DNA from: Domibacillus mangrovi
Lineage (GTDB): Bacteria > Bacillota > Bacilli > Bacillales > Domibacillaceae
Assembly (NCBI RefSeq): GCF_001906925.1
Contig: NZ_MRWQ01000011.1
Location: 1 to 54,535, forward strand
Length of the DNA: 54,535 bases
Direction of reading: 5' to 3'
Shown: one piece after another, positions 7,951-20,938 of the stretch
How positions within the stretch are numbered: the stretch's first letter is position 1
Layout of the letters: each line of letters begins with the position of its first letter
Made by a program: the position numbers and the translations under genes
The notes under the pieces: model-generated
Database searches by the model: none
Told to the model about the DNA's origin: nothing
The model's input: the letters and a program-made list of their open reading frames with translations, nothing else

Positions 7951-7977
7951 GCCGTGCCTCCCTGTTCTTGCAAACAA

Positions 7978-8088
7978 AAAAAGCCCGCACCCCGAACCAA
8001 AGAATAAACATTCTTGCCGCTGCTTGCGGCCTTGGTTGGGGGTACATGAGCTAGACGGGACGCACATGGTACCTGTGATACGCCCATC
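7978..8088 (-). promoter_or_regulatory. Structured leader with terminator upstream of ecfA1 (candidate attenuator)
   Basis: On the minus strand a hairpin GATGGG...CCCGTC (arms 8083-8088 and 8054-8059, with inner CACA/TGTG) is followed by a three-way junction. Its closing stem pairs CCCCAACCAA (8033-8042, with one bulge) with TTGGTTCGGGG (7990-8000), and it has side hairpins GCCGC/GCGGC and AAGAAT/ATTCTT. Then come GCGGG and CTTTTTTT. The CCCGT arm can instead pair with the GCGGG beside the U-run, so the two folds compete, as in attenuators and riboswitches. It does not match a riboswitch class I know. The L17 downstream element is a possible relative by position. Confidence 0.5.
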
Positions 8089-8145
8089 GTAACACTCTAA
8101 GCTTGTTGAATGAGAGCAAACAACTCCATACGTATATAAAAAAGA

Positions 8146-8169
8146 CAAAACAAAGCAATGTTTGTTTTG
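8146..8169 (-). terminator. Terminator after rplQ
   Basis: The arms CAAAACAAA and TTTGTTTTG around a six-base loop are followed on the minus strand by TCTTTTTTA. It ends the long S10-spc-alpha transcription unit. The stem is A/T-rich and so probably leaky, which matters because no strong promoter is visible between it and ecfA1. Confidence 0.72.
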
Positions 8170-8198
8170 TTTTGCCCATTTCGCGATCTTATTGGCTA

Positions 8199-8591
8199 TT
8201 AAACAAGCTCAATAATGACCATTGGTGCGCCATCGCCGCGGCGTGGACCAACCTTCATAATACGAGTGTAGCCACCTTGACGCTCTGTATAGCGCGGTGC
8301 AACATCATCAAATAATTTTTGAAGAGCATATACCGGCTGCTCTTTTGTTTTGCCATTTTTCTCTACTTCAACAGTAGAAGCGACTTCGTGACGAAGATAT
8401 GCAGCAGCCTGACGGCGGGCATGCAAGTCACCACGTTTACCTAGTGTAATCATTTTTTCAACAACTGAACGCAATTCTTTCGCGCGTGTTTCAGTCGTTT
8501 CGATGCGTTCACTAATGATGAGATCTGTTGTAAGATCGCGGAGCATCGCTTTGCGCTGAGCGCTTGTACGTCCTAGCTTTCTGTAACCCAT
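8199..8591 (-). CDS. rplQ: 50S ribosomal protein L17
   Basis: 130 residues with the conserved start [18 protein letters not shown] and the C-terminal [17 protein letters not shown]. It is about ten residues longer than the 120-residue B. subtilis protein, owing to an insertion around residues 75-88 ([14 protein letters not shown] region), a known variable loop. L17 lies near the exit of the peptide tunnel. It is the last gene of the alpha operon, 30 bp after rpoA. Confidence 0.96.
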   Translation of the reverse strand: MGYRKLGRTSAQRKAMLRDLTTDLIISERIETTETRAKELRSVVEKMITLGKRGDLHARRQAAAYLRHEVASTVEVEKNGKTKEQPVYALQKLFDDVAPRYTERQGGYTRIMKVGPRRGDGAPMVIIELV

Positions 8592-8621
8592 GAAGATACC
8601 CTCCTTTATTGATGTCTTAAA

Positions 8622-9566
8622 TTAATCTTCTTTTCGCAAGCTGAGACCAAGCTCATCCAATTTCGCTTTTACTTCTTCAAGCGATTTACGGCCAAGATTA
8701 CGGACTTTCATCATATCGTCTTCACTCTTGTTCGCAAGTTCTTGAACAGTATTAATACCTGCGCGTTTCAGGCAGTTATAAGAACGTACGGAAAGATCAA
8801 GTTCTTCGATCGTCATCTCAAGTACTTTTTCTTTCTGATCTTCTTCTTTTTCCACCATGATTTCCGCATGCTGTGCTTCATCAGTCAATCCTACGAAAAT
8901 ATTAAGATGTTCTGTTAAAATTTTTGCCCCTAAAGAAATCGCTTCTTTCGGTCCGATACTGCCATCTGTCCATACGTCCAGTGACAATTTATCAAAGTTG
9001 GCAAGCTGTCCAACACGAGTATTTTCCACTTGGAAATTCACGCGGGAAACAGGTGTATAGATGGAGTCGATCGCAATGACGCCGATTGGATGATCTTCTT
9101 TTTTATTGTGATCGGCTCGGTTGTACCCTCTGCCGCGCTGTGCCGTCAATCGCATACGGAAATTGGCATTTTCACCCAATGTCGCAATATGCAAATCCGG
9201 ATTTAAAATTTCCACATCGCTGTCGTGGGTAATGTCGGCAGCCGTTACGGTTCCTTGACCCTGCACATCGATTTCAAGCGTTTTTTCCTCATCGGAATAA
9301 ATCTTCAACGCTAGTTTTTTGATATTCAAAATGATCGATGTTACATCTTCTACGACGCCCTCAATTGTTGAGAATTCGTGAAGCACTCCATCAATATGAA
9401 TGGCAGTGACCGCGGCACCCGGAAGTGAGGATAATAAGATACGACGTAAAGAGTTACCTAAAGTTGTACCATATCCGCGTTCAAGTGGTTCCACGACGAA
9501 CTTTCCAAATGTAGCATCATCGCTGATCTCAACCGTTTCAATTTTTGGCTTTTCAATTTCGATCAT
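8622..9566 (-). CDS. rpoA: RNA polymerase alpha subunit
   Basis: 314 residues, equal to B. subtilis RpoA. The N-terminal dimerisation domain (with [21 protein letters not shown], about residues 31-51) is joined by an acidic linker to the C-terminal domain ([27 protein letters not shown]), which contacts UP elements and activators. ATG 9566 follows GAGGAGGG; the open frame upstream of it is leader, not protein. A short hairpin lies just before the ribosome site. Confidence 0.97.
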   Translation of the reverse strand: MIEIEKPKIETVEISDDATFGKFVVEPLERGYGTTLGNSLRRILLSSLPGAAVTAIHIDGVLHEFSTIEGVVEDVTSIILNIKKLALKIYSDEEKTLEIDVQGQGTVTAADITHDSDVEILNPDLHIATLGENANFRMRLTAQRGRGYNRADHNKKEDHPIGVIAIDSIYTPVSRVNFQVENTRVGQLANFDKLSLDVWTDGSIGPKEAISLGAKILTEHLNIFVGLTDEAQHAEIMVEKEEDQKEKVLEMTIEELDLSVRSYNCLKRAGINTVQELANKSEDDMMKVRNLGRKSLEEVKAKLDELGLSLRKED

Positions 9567-9718
9567 TCCATTTTCCCTCCTCAAATACGTCAAAATTCCG
9601 GCAAGCCGAAATTCTCCATGTTTACCATTCCCGATTTTGCATAACAATTGGTCAATTCCTGAATCAAAACAGTCAATTTTCCATTATAACCGGAATAGCT
9701 ATCCTTTATACAGGAAGA

Positions 9719-10126
<408 letters not shown>

Positions 10127-10133
10127 TTACCAA

Positions 10134-10499
10134 TTATTTTTTCTTGTTAGCTACAGTTTTACGCGGTCCTTTACGAGTACGCGCGTTGTTTTTTGTATTT
10201 TGTCCACGTACTGGAAGTCCGCGACGGTGACGGATACCACGGAATGAACCGATTTCCATCAAACGTTTAATGTTAAGAGATACTTCACGACGAAGGTCAC
10301 CCTCTACTTTCAAGCGGTCAATAACTTCACGGATTTTATTTAATTCATCTTCCGTCAAATCACGAACGCGCGTATCTTCAGAAACACCTGCTTCAGCAAG
10401 AACTTGCTTAGAAGTCGGTCTGCCTACACCAAAAATATAAGTTAATGAGATAACTACACGCTTATCGCGTGGAATATCAACACCTGCTACACGTGCCAT
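10134..10499 (-). CDS. rpsM: 30S ribosomal protein S13
   Basis: 121 residues, the usual length: [15 protein letters not shown], the helix-hairpin-helix-like [28 protein letters not shown] and a lysine-rich tail. It contacts the large subunit (bridge B1) and P-site tRNA. The open frame extends upstream through rpmJ. ATG 10499 with AGGAGG about 6 bases ahead gives the correct N-terminus. Confidence 0.97.
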   Translation of the reverse strand: MARVAGVDIPRDKRVVISLTYIFGVGRPTSKQVLAEAGVSEDTRVRDLTEDELNKIREVIDRLKVEGDLRREVSLNIKRLMEIGSFRGIRHRRGLPVRGQNTKNNARTRKGPRKTVANKKK

Positions 10500-10521
10500 A
10501 TAATGTGCACCTCCTTTAATA

Positions 10522-10892
<371 letters not shown>

Positions 10893-10936
10893 TTTTTTCA
10901 TCTCCCTTCACTTTTCATCCCGAGTGGCTTTTGCCA

Positions 10937-11682
10937 TCAAACTTGCGTCAAAATGTCGAAGCCTGTTTCGGTTATCGCAATTGTATGTTCAAAATGAGCA
11001 CACATTTTTCCATCCTGCGTAATGACAGTCCAATTATCCTCAAGTGTCTTTACATAACGACGACCGGCATTAACCATCGGTTCGATCGCGAGCACCATTC
11101 CGGGTTTTAACACTGGACCTTTTCCCGGCGGACCGTAATGAGGAATTTGCGGAGCCTCATGAAGGTTTTGCCCGACACCATGCCCAACATACTCACGAAC
11201 GATTGAAAAGCCATTCGATTCCACATACGTTTGAATCGCATGGGAGATGTTTGAAAGATGTTCACCCGATTTCGCTTCACCCAGCCCCACGTAAAGCGAT
11301 TCCTCTGTTACTTCGAGAAGTTTCTCCGTTTCAGGTACAATCCGGCCGACAGCGTATGTCCAGGCCGAGTCGCCATGATAACCCTTGTAGTAAGCACCGA
11401 TATCAATACTGATGATGTCGCCTTCTTTCAAACGACGATCACTTGGGATCCCGTGTACAAGCTCTGCATTTACTGAAGCGCATATGCTGCCAGGAAATCC
11501 ATTGTAGCCTTTAAAAGAAGGTGTTGCACCGTAACGCCTAATGCACGCTTCAGCAATGGCATCCAGTTCCATCGTACTTATACCAGGGGAGATATATTTT
11601 TGCAATTCCTGATGTGTTTGCGCAACAATATGCCCCGCTTCTTTCATAATCTCCAGTTCTCGAGGGGTTTTACAAATGATCA

Positions 11683-11683
<1 letters not shown>
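10937..11683 (-). CDS. map: Type I methionine aminopeptidase
   Basis: 248 residues of the pita-bread fold. The metal ligands are visible: two Asp in [19 protein letters not shown], the His in [12 protein letters not shown], Glu in LAIEPMV and Glu in the C-terminal [20 protein letters not shown] region. It removes the initiator methionine. Its ATG shares a base with the adk stop (TAATG), so adk and map are translationally coupled, as in B. subtilis. Confidence 0.96.
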
Positions 11684-12348
<665 letters not shown>

Positions 12349-12385
12349 TCAGTCCGATTAGAGTGAAGTCACACCTCACCCATGC

Positions 12386-13684
12386 TTACTTCATAAAGCC
12401 TTTGTAATGACGCTTTACAAGTTGTGCTTCAAGCTGCTTCATTGTTTCAAGTGCCACACCGACGACGATCAAAAGACTAGTACCGCCGATTTGCGCCGCT
12501 GGTGGAAGACCCGCGAATTGAATAAAGAAAACTGGCAGCACAGCAACGGCTGAAAGGAATATTGCACCGACAAATGTCAGTCGGTAAAGCACGTTTGTCA
12601 AATAATCTTGTGTGTTCTTTCCAGGTCGAATGCCTGGAATATATCCACCCTGCTTTTTCAAGTTATCAGCAACTTGTTCAGGGTTTACTTGAATGAAAGC
12701 ATAGAAATACGTAAACGCAATAATCAATGCGACATAAATGGTCATCCCAATCGGTTTCGTGTAATCAAAGATGTTTTGTATCGTTGTCGTCACATCATTT
12801 GATCCAAAAAACGAACCAATCGTTTGGGGTGTAATCAAGAATGAGATCGCAAAGATAACCGGGATAACTCCGGCAGCATTTACTTTCAATGGAAGATGAG
12901 TCGACTGGCTCCCCATAGGTGCCATGCCGCCTGCTCCAACACGTTTTGCATATTGAATTGGAATTTTCCGCAGCGCCTGCTGGAAGAAAATAACTCCGAC
13001 AACAATTGCCAATACTGCAAGCAAAATCAAAAGCAGAACAACAATACGTAGGAAAAGCTGATCGCCTGCTCCTTCAATTTGCTGTGCATAAATTTGATTT
13101 ACCGCACTTGGAATTGCCGCAACAATCCCTGCGAAAATGATAATCGAAATTCCATTGCCGACTCCTTTAGCGGTAATTTGCTCACCTAGCCACATAAGAA
13201 AAGCCGTCCCTGCCGTTAACACGAGTGCAATCAACAAAAATCCAGACAGGCTGTTATTTTCGACAAGCATCCCGCCATACAAACGGTTAAATCCGTATGA
13301 CATACCAATACCTTGAATGAATCCGAGAACAATTGTGAAATAACGCGTAAACTGAGTCAATTTACGCCGTCCTGCATCACCTTGCTTGGACCATTCAGTA
13401 AACTTTGGCACAACGTCCATTTGCAAAAGCTGCACGATGATAGATGCTGTAATATACGGCATAATTCCCATTGCAAGAATTGAGAAGTTTTGTAAAGCTC
13501 CTCCACCGAATGTATTCAGAAATCCAATCAATCCCGCCTGCTCCTGGCTACGGAGAACATCTGCGTTCACAAACGGTACTGGAACGAAAGTGCCGATACG
13601 GAATACGATTAACATAAGTAGGGTAAATATAATTTTATTCCTTATATCACCCACACGCATAAAATTGGAGATTGTGCGAAACAT
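12386..13684 (-). CDS. secY: Preprotein translocase subunit SecY
   Basis: 432-residue channel protein with about ten membrane helices, an N-terminal FRTISNFMRVGDIRNKI segment, PFVNAD after helix 1 and the conserved cytoplasmic loops (GKNTQDYLTNVLYRLTF region). It forms the protein-conducting channel with SecE, encoded further along this window, and SecG. Its ATG overlaps the rplO stop by one base. Confidence 0.97.
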   Translation of the reverse strand: MFRTISNFMRVGDIRNKIIFTLLMLIVFRIGTFVPVPFVNADVLRSQEQAGLIGFLNTFGGGALQNFSILAMGIMPYITASIIVQLLQMDVVPKFTEWSKQGDAGRRKLTQFTRYFTIVLGFIQGIGMSYGFNRLYGGMLVENNSLSGFLLIALVLTAGTAFLMWLGEQITAKGVGNGISIIIFAGIVAAIPSAVNQIYAQQIEGAGDQLFLRIVVLLLILLAVLAIVVGVIFFQQALRKIPIQYAKRVGAGGMAPMGSQSTHLPLKVNAAGVIPVIFAISFLITPQTIGSFFGSNDVTTTIQNIFDYTKPIGMTIYVALIIAFTYFYAFIQVNPEQVADNLKKQGGYIPGIRPGKNTQDYLTNVLYRLTFVGAIFLSAVAVLPVFFIQFAGLPPAAQIGGTSLLIVVGVALETMKQLEAQLVKRHYKGFMK

Positions 13685-14124
13685 TAGACCACCTCTGTCT
13701 TACCGCCAACCGCTTCAATTGCTTCTTTTGCAGCAGCAGAGAATTTGTGAGCTTTAACAGTCAGCTTTTTCTCTACATTGCCATTCGCAAGAATTTTGAT
13801 TCCTGCTTTTTCGTTTTTCACAATGCCGCTTTCGATAAGAAGTTCAGGTGTAACTTCTGTACCTTCTTCAAAACGATTTAAAGTATCAATATTTACGACT
13901 GCATAATCTTTACGATTCACATTCGTAAATCCTCGTTTAGGGAGACGACGGAATAAAGGAGTCTGTCCGCCTTCAAATCCTAGACGTACACCGCCACCAG
14001 AACGTGCGTTTTGACCTTTATGACCTTTACCGGACGTTTTTCCGTTACCGGAACCAGTTCCGCGTCCAACACGATTCCGTTCTTTGCGAGAACCTTGAGC
14101 TGGTTTCAATTCATGAAGTTTCAT
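13684..14124 (-). CDS. rplO: 50S ribosomal protein L15
   Basis: 146 residues: [22 protein letters not shown], the glycine-rich [21 protein letters not shown] stretch that threads into 23S rRNA, and a globular C-terminal half. It is a normal member of the spc cluster between rpmD and secY. Confidence 0.96.
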   Translation of the reverse strand: MKLHELKPAQGSRKERNRVGRGTGSGNGKTSGKGHKGQNARSGGGVRLGFEGGQTPLFRRLPKRGFTNVNRKDYAVVNIDTLNRFEEGTEVTPELLIESGIVKNEKAGIKILANGNVEKKLTVKAHKFSAAAKEAIEAVGGKTEVV

Positions 14125-14156
14125 GCTTGTGCACCTCCTTGTTCTATAAAATAAAA

Positions 14157-14339
14157 TTATTTTTCTGTAACAGTCACAAGATGAGACACTTTGTTGATCA
14201 TACCGCGAATTGCCGTGTTGTCATTTTGCTCAACCGTCTGATGCATTTTGCGAAGACCAAGTGCCTTAACAGTTTCGCGCTGATCTTGCGTACGTCCGAT
14301 CAGGCTGCGAGTGAGGGTAATTTGTAATTTTTCAGCCAT
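14157..14339 (-). CDS. rpmD: 50S ribosomal protein L30
   Basis: 60 residues: [33 protein letters not shown], the single-domain bacterial L30. ATG 14339 follows GGAGGG. It lies 13 bp after rpsE and before rplO. Confidence 0.96.
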   Translation of the reverse strand: MAEKLQITLTRSLIGRTQDQRETVKALGLRKMHQTVEQNDNTAIRGMINKVSHLVTVTEK

Positions 14340-14352
14340 TGTGATTCCCTCC

Positions 14353-14853
14353 TTATCCTAACAGTTCTTCTACAGACTTGCCGCGAAGTCTTGCAACTTC
14401 TTCAGCTGTTTTGAGTTCTTTCAACCCTTCGATTGTAGCACGAACCATGTTGATTGGCGTGTTTGAACCGAGTGATTTGGAAAGGATATCACCAACACCA
14501 GCAAGTTCAAGCACCGCACGGACAGGTCCGCCTGCGATAACTCCCGTACCTTCAGAAGCAGGTTTTAATAAAACTTCACCCGCACCAAAATGACCGATTA
14601 CTTGATGTGGCAACGTTGTGCCAACCATCGGTACAGATACAAGATTTTTCTTCGCATCTTCAATTGCTTTACGAATAGCATCTGGAACTTCTTGCGCTTT
14701 ACCTGTTCCAAAGCCTACATTACCATTTTTATCGCCAACGACAACGAGTGCTGTGAAGCGGAAACGGCGTCCGCCTTTCACGACTTTCGCCACACGGTTA
14801 ACCGTTACTACGCGTTCTTCAAGTTCAAGTTTGTTTGGATCAATGCGACGCAT
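14353..14853 (-). CDS. rpsE: 30S ribosomal protein S5
   Basis: 166 residues, identical in length to B. subtilis S5: the N-terminal double-stranded-RNA-binding domain with [22 protein letters not shown] (the loop where spectinomycin-resistance changes occur, here of normal sequence) and [17 protein letters not shown]. It helps in accuracy and mRNA helicase function of the small subunit. Confidence 0.97.
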   Translation of the reverse strand: MRRIDPNKLELEERVVTVNRVAKVVKGGRRFRFTALVVVGDKNGNVGFGTGKAQEVPDAIRKAIEDAKKNLVSVPMVGTTLPHQVIGHFGAGEVLLKPASEGTGVIAGGPVRAVLELAGVGDILSKSLGSNTPINMVRATIEGLKELKTAEEVARLRGKSVEELLG

Positions 14854-14874
14854 TAAATATGTCCCTCCTTTTAT

Positions 14875-15237
14875 TTAGAATTCAAGGCCATTTTCACGTG
14901 CTGCGTCAGCCAAAGCTTTAACGCGGCCATGATAAAGGTAGCCCCCACGATCGAATACAACAGAAGCAACGCCTTTTTCAGTTGCGCGTTTAGCCAGCAA
15001 TTCGCCTACTTTCGCAGCAGCTTCCTGGTTGCTTGTTGATTCAAGACCGAAATCTTTTTCAATAGTTGAAGCACTTGCAAGTGTAACACCATTTGCATCA
15101 TCAATCAATTGAGCGTATAGATGCTTATTAGAACGGAAAACGTTCAAGCGTGGACGCGCCTCTGTTCCAGCAATTTTCGCACGAACACGAGCGTGGCGTC
15201 TTTTACGCGTTTTATTTTTATCAGGTTTTGTAATCAT
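14875..15237 (-). CDS. rplR: 50S ribosomal protein L18
   Basis: 120 residues with the basic N-terminus [31 protein letters not shown] and [20 protein letters not shown]. It carries 5S rRNA into the large subunit together with L5. ATG 15237 follows AAAGGAG. Confidence 0.96.
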   Translation of the reverse strand: MITKPDKNKTRKRRHARVRAKIAGTEARPRLNVFRSNKHLYAQLIDDANGVTLASASTIEKDFGLESTSNQEAAAKVGELLAKRATEKGVASVVFDRGGYLYHGRVKALADAARENGLEF

Positions 15238-15271
15238 CCCGAGGTCACTCCTTTCCGTTGCCTACGCGGCA

Positions 15272-15808
15272 TTATTTACCTGTTTTACCTTCTTTACGTC
15301 GTACATGTTCGCCTTCATAGCGAATACCTTTACCTTTGTACGGTTCAGGAGGACGAACTTGGCGGATGTTAGCAGCAATTGCGCCAACGCGTTCTTTATC
15401 GATACCTTTAATGCTAATCTTTGTATTAACAGGTACTTCGATTTCGATACCGTTTTCCGGTTCGAATTCCACTGGGTGAGAGTAACCTACATTCAAAACA
15501 AGTTTTGTTCCTTGTTTCTGGGCACGGTAACCGACACCAACCAACTCAAGGTTTCGTTCGAATCCTTTTGATACACCCTCAATCATGTTAGATAGAAGAG
15601 CACGAGTGGTTCCGTGAATTGTACGGTGTTCTTTTGAGTCTGAAGGACGGCTTACTGTAACAGTGCTGCCATCTACTCCAATCGTCAAATCTTTGTTGAA
15701 CTGGCGAATCAATTCTCCTTTAGGACCCTTGACAGTAAGTTCATTGTTGTTATTCGTAATCGTAACGCCTTCTGGCAATTCGATTGGTTTTTTTCCTACG
15801 CGTGACAT
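15272..15808 (-). CDS. rplF: 50S ribosomal protein L6
   Basis: 178 residues: [17 protein letters not shown], two L6 repeats, and the C-terminal [27 protein letters not shown]. It binds 23S rRNA near the sarcin-ricin loop. It stands in the usual order rpsH-rplF-rplR. Confidence 0.97.
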   Translation of the reverse strand: MSRVGKKPIELPEGVTITNNNNELTVKGPKGELIRQFNKDLTIGVDGSTVTVSRPSDSKEHRTIHGTTRALLSNMIEGVSKGFERNLELVGVGYRAQKQGTKLVLNVGYSHPVEFEPENGIEIEVPVNTKISIKGIDKERVGAIAANIRQVRPPEPYKGKGIRYEGEHVRRKEGKTGK

Positions 15809-15838
15809 AGTTTCGCACCTCCATTCGTTAAAAAATTA

Positions 15839-16234
15839 TTACCAAACGTAAGCGAGTACTTCGCCGCCTACTTGTTTAGCGCGGGCTTCTTTATCAGTAA
15901 CTACACCCGTTGATGTAGAAATAATCGCAATACCAAGTCCATTAAGAACACGCGGTACCTCATCAGCTTTCGCATATACACGAAGGCCTGGTTTAGAAAT
16001 ACGTTTCAAGCCTGTGATTACACGCTCATTGCCGCTATATTTCAAGAAAATACGGATAACACCTTGTTTGTCATCTTCGATGAATTCAACATCACGGACA
16101 AAACCTTCACGTTTAAGAATATTAGCAATTTCACGTTTGATATTGGAAGCAGGTACTTCCAGTTTTTCGTGACGAACCATGTTCGCATTACGAATGCGAG
16201 TTAGCAAGTCAGCAATTGGATCTGTCATAACCAT
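15839..16234 (-). CDS. rpsH: 30S ribosomal protein S8
   Basis: 131 residues beginning [25 protein letters not shown] and ending [26 protein letters not shown], one residue shorter than in B. subtilis. It binds the central domain of 16S rRNA. The start has AAGGAGGT about 8 bases ahead. Confidence 0.97.
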   Translation of the reverse strand: MVMTDPIADLLTRIRNANMVRHEKLEVPASNIKREIANILKREGFVRDVEFIEDDKQGVIRIFLKYSGNERVITGLKRISKPGLRVYAKADEVPRVLNGLGIAIISTSTGVVTDKEARAKQVGGEVLAYVW

Positions 16235-16264
16235 TTGTTTTTACCTCCTTCCGGAATCAGTGTA

Positions 16265-16474
<210 letters not shown>

Positions 16475-17014
16475 TTACTTTTGGAACGGCATTCCAATTT
16501 GTGTTAACAATTCACGAGCTTCTTCGTCTGTGTTAGCAGTAGTAACAATGACGATATCCATGCCACGTACTTTTGATACTTTATCGTAATCAATCTCAGG
16601 GAAAATCAACTGTTCTTTAACACCTAGTGTGTAGTTGCCACGACCATCGAACGCTTTTTTAGAAACGCCGCGGAAGTCACGTACACGTGGAAGTGAAACA
16701 GAAACAAGTTTATCAAGGAATTCGTACATGCGCTCGCCGCGAAGAGTTACTTTCGCACCGATTGGCATACCTTCACGAAGACGGAATCCCGCGATTGAGT
16801 TTTTTGCACGAGTAACCATTGGCTTTTGACCAGTGATTTGTTGAAGTTCTTCAACTGCTGTGTCCAATATTTTTGCATTTTGAACAGCTTCACCAACACC
16901 CATGTTTACAACGATTTTTTCAACTTTAGGCACTTGCATTACAGAGTTATAATTGAACTTGCTCACAAGAGCAGGTGTAATTTCTTTTTGATATTTTTCT
17001 TTAAGGCGGTTCAC
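16475..17014 (-). CDS. rplE: 50S ribosomal protein L5
   Basis: 179 residues: [60 protein letters not shown] and [20 protein letters not shown]. It binds 5S rRNA and P-site tRNA. The start is GTG 17014, with AGGGAGG about 9 bases upstream. Confidence 0.97.
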   Translation of the reverse strand: MNRLKEKYQKEITPALVSKFNYNSVMQVPKVEKIVVNMGVGEAVQNAKILDTAVEELQQITGQKPMVTRAKNSIAGFRLREGMPIGAKVTLRGERMYEFLDKLVSVSLPRVRDFRGVSKKAFDGRGNYTLGVKEQLIFPEIDYDKVSKVRGMDIVIVTTANTDEEARELLTQIGMPFQK

Positions 17015-17041
17015 TTAGAATACCTCCCTTCTTTGGCACTA

Positions 17042-17353
17042 TTATTTATCTAAAGTTTCACCGGATTTTTTAGCTACGCGGACTTTCTTGCCGTCCACAT
17101 CTTTGTACCCTACGCGAGTAGGTTCATTCGTTTTCGGATCCAATAGCATTACATTGGATACGTGAATAGGTGCCTCTTGGCTAAGAATGCCGCCTTGCGG
17201 ATTCAGTTGTGAAGGTTTCGCGTGTTTTTTCACGATGTTAATTCCTTCAACAAGGACACGGTCTTTTTTAGGGAAAGAAGCAAGGATAACTCCTGTTTTG
17301 CCTTTATCTTTACCTGTGATTACCATGACTTTATCGCCTTTTTTCACGTGCAT
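17042..17353 (-). CDS. rplX: 50S ribosomal protein L24
   Basis: 103 residues with the KOW motif [20 protein letters not shown] at the N-terminus. It starts assembly of the large subunit. An in-frame GTG three codons earlier lies inside the AAGGAGGTG ribosome site, so ATG 17353 is the start, giving exactly the B. subtilis length. Confidence 0.97.
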   Translation of the reverse strand: MHVKKGDKVMVITGKDKGKTGVILASFPKKDRVLVEGINIVKKHAKPSQLNPQGGILSQEAPIHVSNVMLLDPKTNEPTRVGYKDVDGKKVRVAKKSGETLDK

Positions 17354-17395
17354 GTTGCGCACCTCCTTGATTGACCTTTTATTTGTTCAGTTCAA

Positions 17396-17764
<369 letters not shown>

Positions 17765-17808
17765 TTAGGTTACCTCCTTTCGGACTTTAACATTTATCCG
17801 AACATTAA

Positions 17809-18072
17809 TTAGATGATGACTGCTTTTTCCACTACTTCTAGAAGGCGGAAACGTTTTGTTGCAGAAAGCGGGCGAGTTTCCATGATGCGTACTACGTCAC
17901 CGATTTTTGCTTCGTTGTTCTCATCATGAGCTTTAAACTTTTTAGAATACTTTACGCGTTTGCCGTAAAGTGAGTGTGTCTTATATGTTTCAACAACAAC
18001 CGTTACTGTTTTATCCATTTTGTCGGATACAACGCGGCCTGTGTAAACTTTACGCTGATTGCGTTCGCTCAT
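17809..18072 (-). CDS. rpsQ: 30S ribosomal protein S17
   Basis: 87 residues with the OB-fold start [21 protein letters not shown] and the [11 protein letters not shown] loop. It binds the 5' domain of 16S rRNA. Standard position after rpmC. Confidence 0.96.
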   Translation of the reverse strand: MSERNQRKVYTGRVVSDKMDKTVTVVVETYKTHSLYGKRVKYSKKFKAHDENNEAKIGDVVRIMETRPLSATKRFRLLEVVEKAVII

Positions 18073-18091
18073 CGTGCAAACCTCCTTTCAA

Positions 18092-18713
<622 letters not shown>

Positions 18714-18714
18714 A

Positions 18715-19371
18715 TTATTTGCCTCCTTCCTGAGTTTTCTTCTTCGTCGGAAGAATCTCTCCACGATAGATCCATACTTTCACACCAAGCTTGCCGTATG
18801 TTGTATCTGCTTCAGCGTGCGCATAGTCAATATCAGCACGAAGCGTATGAAGTGGAACTGTTCCTTCACTGTAATGTTCAGCACGGGCAATATCTGCTCC
18901 GCCAAGACGTCCTGAAACCTGTGTTTTAATTCCTTTTGCCCCTGAACGGATTGTCCGTTGGATAGCCTGCTTTTGCGCACGGCGGAATGATACACGATTT
19001 TCAAGTTGACGAGCAATGTTTTCCGCTACAAGTTTAGCGTCAAGATCTGCTCTTTTCACTTCAACAATGTTAATGTGAACACGTTTGCCTGTTAACTCGT
19101 TCAAAGCTTTGCGAAGTGCTTCTACTTCGGAACCACCTTTACCAATAACCATACCTGGTTTAGCAGTGTGAACAGTAACGTTCACGCGATTCGCAGCACG
19201 TTCGATTTCAACACGGGATAGAGAAGCATCTTTAAGGCGCTCTTCAATGTATCCGCGAACTTTCAAATCTTCGTGAAGAAGATCCGCGTAATCTTTTTCA
19301 GCGTACCATTTAGAATCCCAGTCGCGAATGATCCCGACGCGCAGTCCATGAGGATGTACTTTTTGACCCAC
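18715..19371 (-). CDS. rpsC: 30S ribosomal protein S3
   Basis: 218 residues: [25 protein letters not shown] domain with [16 protein letters not shown], and the C-terminal domain at the mRNA entry. The start is GTG 19371, just after the GGAGGG that overlaps the rplV stop. The spacing to rplP is one base. Confidence 0.97.
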   Translation of the reverse strand: MGQKVHPHGLRVGIIRDWDSKWYAEKDYADLLHEDLKVRGYIEERLKDASLSRVEIERAANRVNVTVHTAKPGMVIGKGGSEVEALRKALNELTGKRVHINIVEVKRADLDAKLVAENIARQLENRVSFRRAQKQAIQRTIRSGAKGIKTQVSGRLGGADIARAEHYSEGTVPLHTLRADIDYAHAEADTTYGKLGVKVWIYRGEILPTKKKTQEGGK

Positions 19372-19374
19372 GAA

Positions 19375-19716
19375 TTATCCCTCCTTTTTTTCTGCCACAA
19401 CGATTGTTATGTGACTTGTGCGTTTGTTAATTGCGCTTGCACGTCCCATTGCACGTGGACGGAAACGTTTCAATGTTGGTCCTTCGTTAACATAGGCTTG
19501 AGTTACAACGAGATTGTTTACATCAAGATCATAGTTATGCTCTGCATTCGCAATCGCAGAGTTTAATAATTTTTCAATTACAGGAGATGATGTTTTCGGC
19601 GTATGTTTTAAGATCGCCACTGCTTCTCCAACTTGCTTACCTCGAATCAGGTCAATCACTAGACGTACCTTACGAGGAGCAATGCGTACTGTTTTTAAGA
19701 CAGCTTTAGCTTCCAT
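19375..19716 (-). CDS. rplV: 50S ribosomal protein L22
   Basis: 113 residues: [23 protein letters not shown] and the long hairpin [23 protein letters not shown] that lines the peptide tunnel. The hairpin tip shows no deletion or insertion of the kind linked to macrolide resistance. Confidence 0.97.
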   Translation of the reverse strand: MEAKAVLKTVRIAPRKVRLVIDLIRGKQVGEAVAILKHTPKTSSPVIEKLLNSAIANAEHNYDLDVNNLVVTQAYVNEGPTLKRFRPRAMGRASAINKRTSHITIVVAEKKEG

Positions 19717-19735
19717 TGGGATATCCTCCTCTCAA

Positions 19736-20014
19736 TTAACGTCTTGTTTTCTTATCGTCAGCAACGTGTCCTTTATACGTACGCGTTGGCGCGAATTCAC
19801 CAAGTTTATGTCCAACCATATCTTCAGTAACGTATACAGGCACGTGTTTACGACCATCGTATACTGCGATTGTGTGTCCGATGAATGTTGGGAAAATTGT
19901 AGAACGGCGTGACCAAGTTTTAATAACTTGTTTCTTTTCAGTCTCGTTCAACTTCTCAACTTTATTGAATAAATGATCATCAACAAAAGGTCCTTTTTTC
20001 AAGCTGCGGCCCAT
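19736..20014 (-). CDS. rpsS: 30S ribosomal protein S19
   Basis: 92 residues: [40 protein letters not shown] and [16 protein letters not shown]. It forms bridge B1a with S13. A 9-bp hairpin lies in the 60-bp spacer separating it from rplB. Confidence 0.97.
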   Translation of the reverse strand: MGRSLKKGPFVDDHLFNKVEKLNETEKKQVIKTWSRRSTIFPTFIGHTIAVYDGRKHVPVYVTEDMVGHKLGEFAPTRTYKGHVADDKKTRR

Positions 20015-20039
20015 TTGTGTACCTCCCTTCGTGATTGAT

Positions 20040-20064
20040 CTACGGTTCGTATGTAGAACCGTAG
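20040..20064 (-). other. Hairpin in the rplB-rpsS spacer
   Basis: CTACGGTTC (20040-20048) and GAACCGTAG (20056-20064) form a perfect 9-bp stem with a seven-base loop. No U-run follows on the minus strand (the next bases are ATCAATCACG), so it is not a terminator. It may protect or process the polycistronic mRNA, or be a protein site. Confidence 0.5.
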
Positions 20065-20074
20065 GACAATGACG

Positions 20075-20905
20075 TTATTTTTTACGACGACGAACGATAA
20101 ATTTATCGGATTTATTAACTTTTTTACGTGTTTTGTAACCAAGAGCTGGTTTACCCCAAGGTGTAACTGGTGATTTACGGCCAATTGGCGAGCGTCCTTC
20201 ACCACCACCGTGTGGATGATCATTTGGATTCATTACAGAACCACGGACAGTAGGGCGTTTCCCTAACCAGCGTGAACGTCCTGCTTTACCAATGTTAACA
20301 AGCTCATGCTGCTCGTTACCAACTTGACCAATTGTTGCACGGCACGTTGCAAGAATCATGCGCACTTCACCTGAGTTCAAGCGTACGAGCACGTATTTCC
20401 CTTCTTTACCAAGAACTTGAGCTGATGTACCTGCTGAACGAACTAATTGTCCGCCTTTGCCTGGTTTCAATTCAATGTTGTGGATAACTGTACCGACCGG
20501 GATATTAACGAGCGGAAGTGCATTACCTGTTTTAATATCTGCTTCTGGACCGGACATAATTTCAGTTCCAACCTGAATGCCTTTTGGAGCTATGATATAA
20601 CGTTTTTCTCCATCAACGTAGTGCACGAGTGCGATGTTCGCTGAACGGTTTGGATCGTATTCGACCGTAGCAACGCGTCCTGGAATGCCATCTTTATCAC
20701 GTTTGAAGTCGATAATACGGTATTGACGCTTATGACCGCCGCCTCTATGACGAACTGTGATTTTACCTTGGTTATTACGTCCGCCATTCTTTTTCAACGG
20801 CTCAAGCAATGATTTCTCAGGTGTGCTTGTTGTAATTTCAGCATAATCCAACGTTGTCATATTACGACGACCATTTGTGGTCGGTTTATACTTTTTAATC
20901 GCCAT
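20075..20905 (-). CDS. rplB: 50S ribosomal protein L2
   Basis: 276 residues: [20 protein letters not shown], the SH3-like and OB domains, and the catalytic-centre-proximal [21 protein letters not shown] stretch with the conserved histidine. It is essential for subunit joining and peptidyl transfer. Standard order rplW-rplB-rpsS. Confidence 0.97.
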   Translation of the reverse strand: MAIKKYKPTTNGRRNMTTLDYAEITTSTPEKSLLEPLKKNGGRNNQGKITVRHRGGGHKRQYRIIDFKRDKDGIPGRVATVEYDPNRSANIALVHYVDGEKRYIIAPKGIQVGTEIMSGPEADIKTGNALPLVNIPVGTVIHNIELKPGKGGQLVRSAGTSAQVLGKEGKYVLVRLNSGEVRMILATCRATIGQVGNEQHELVNIGKAGRSRWLGKRPTVRGSVMNPNDHPHGGGEGRSPIGRKSPVTPWGKPALGYKTRKKVNKSDKFIVRRRKK

Positions 20906-20938
20906 TTCGTGTCCCTCCTCTTCTAATTTATGCGTTTA

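Noticed and set aside
7951-8148. Open frame extending ecfA1 by 66 codons upstream
   Set aside because: The added residues show no similarity to ABC proteins, cross a terminator with U7 and a structured RNA, and a good ribosome site marks ATG 7950.
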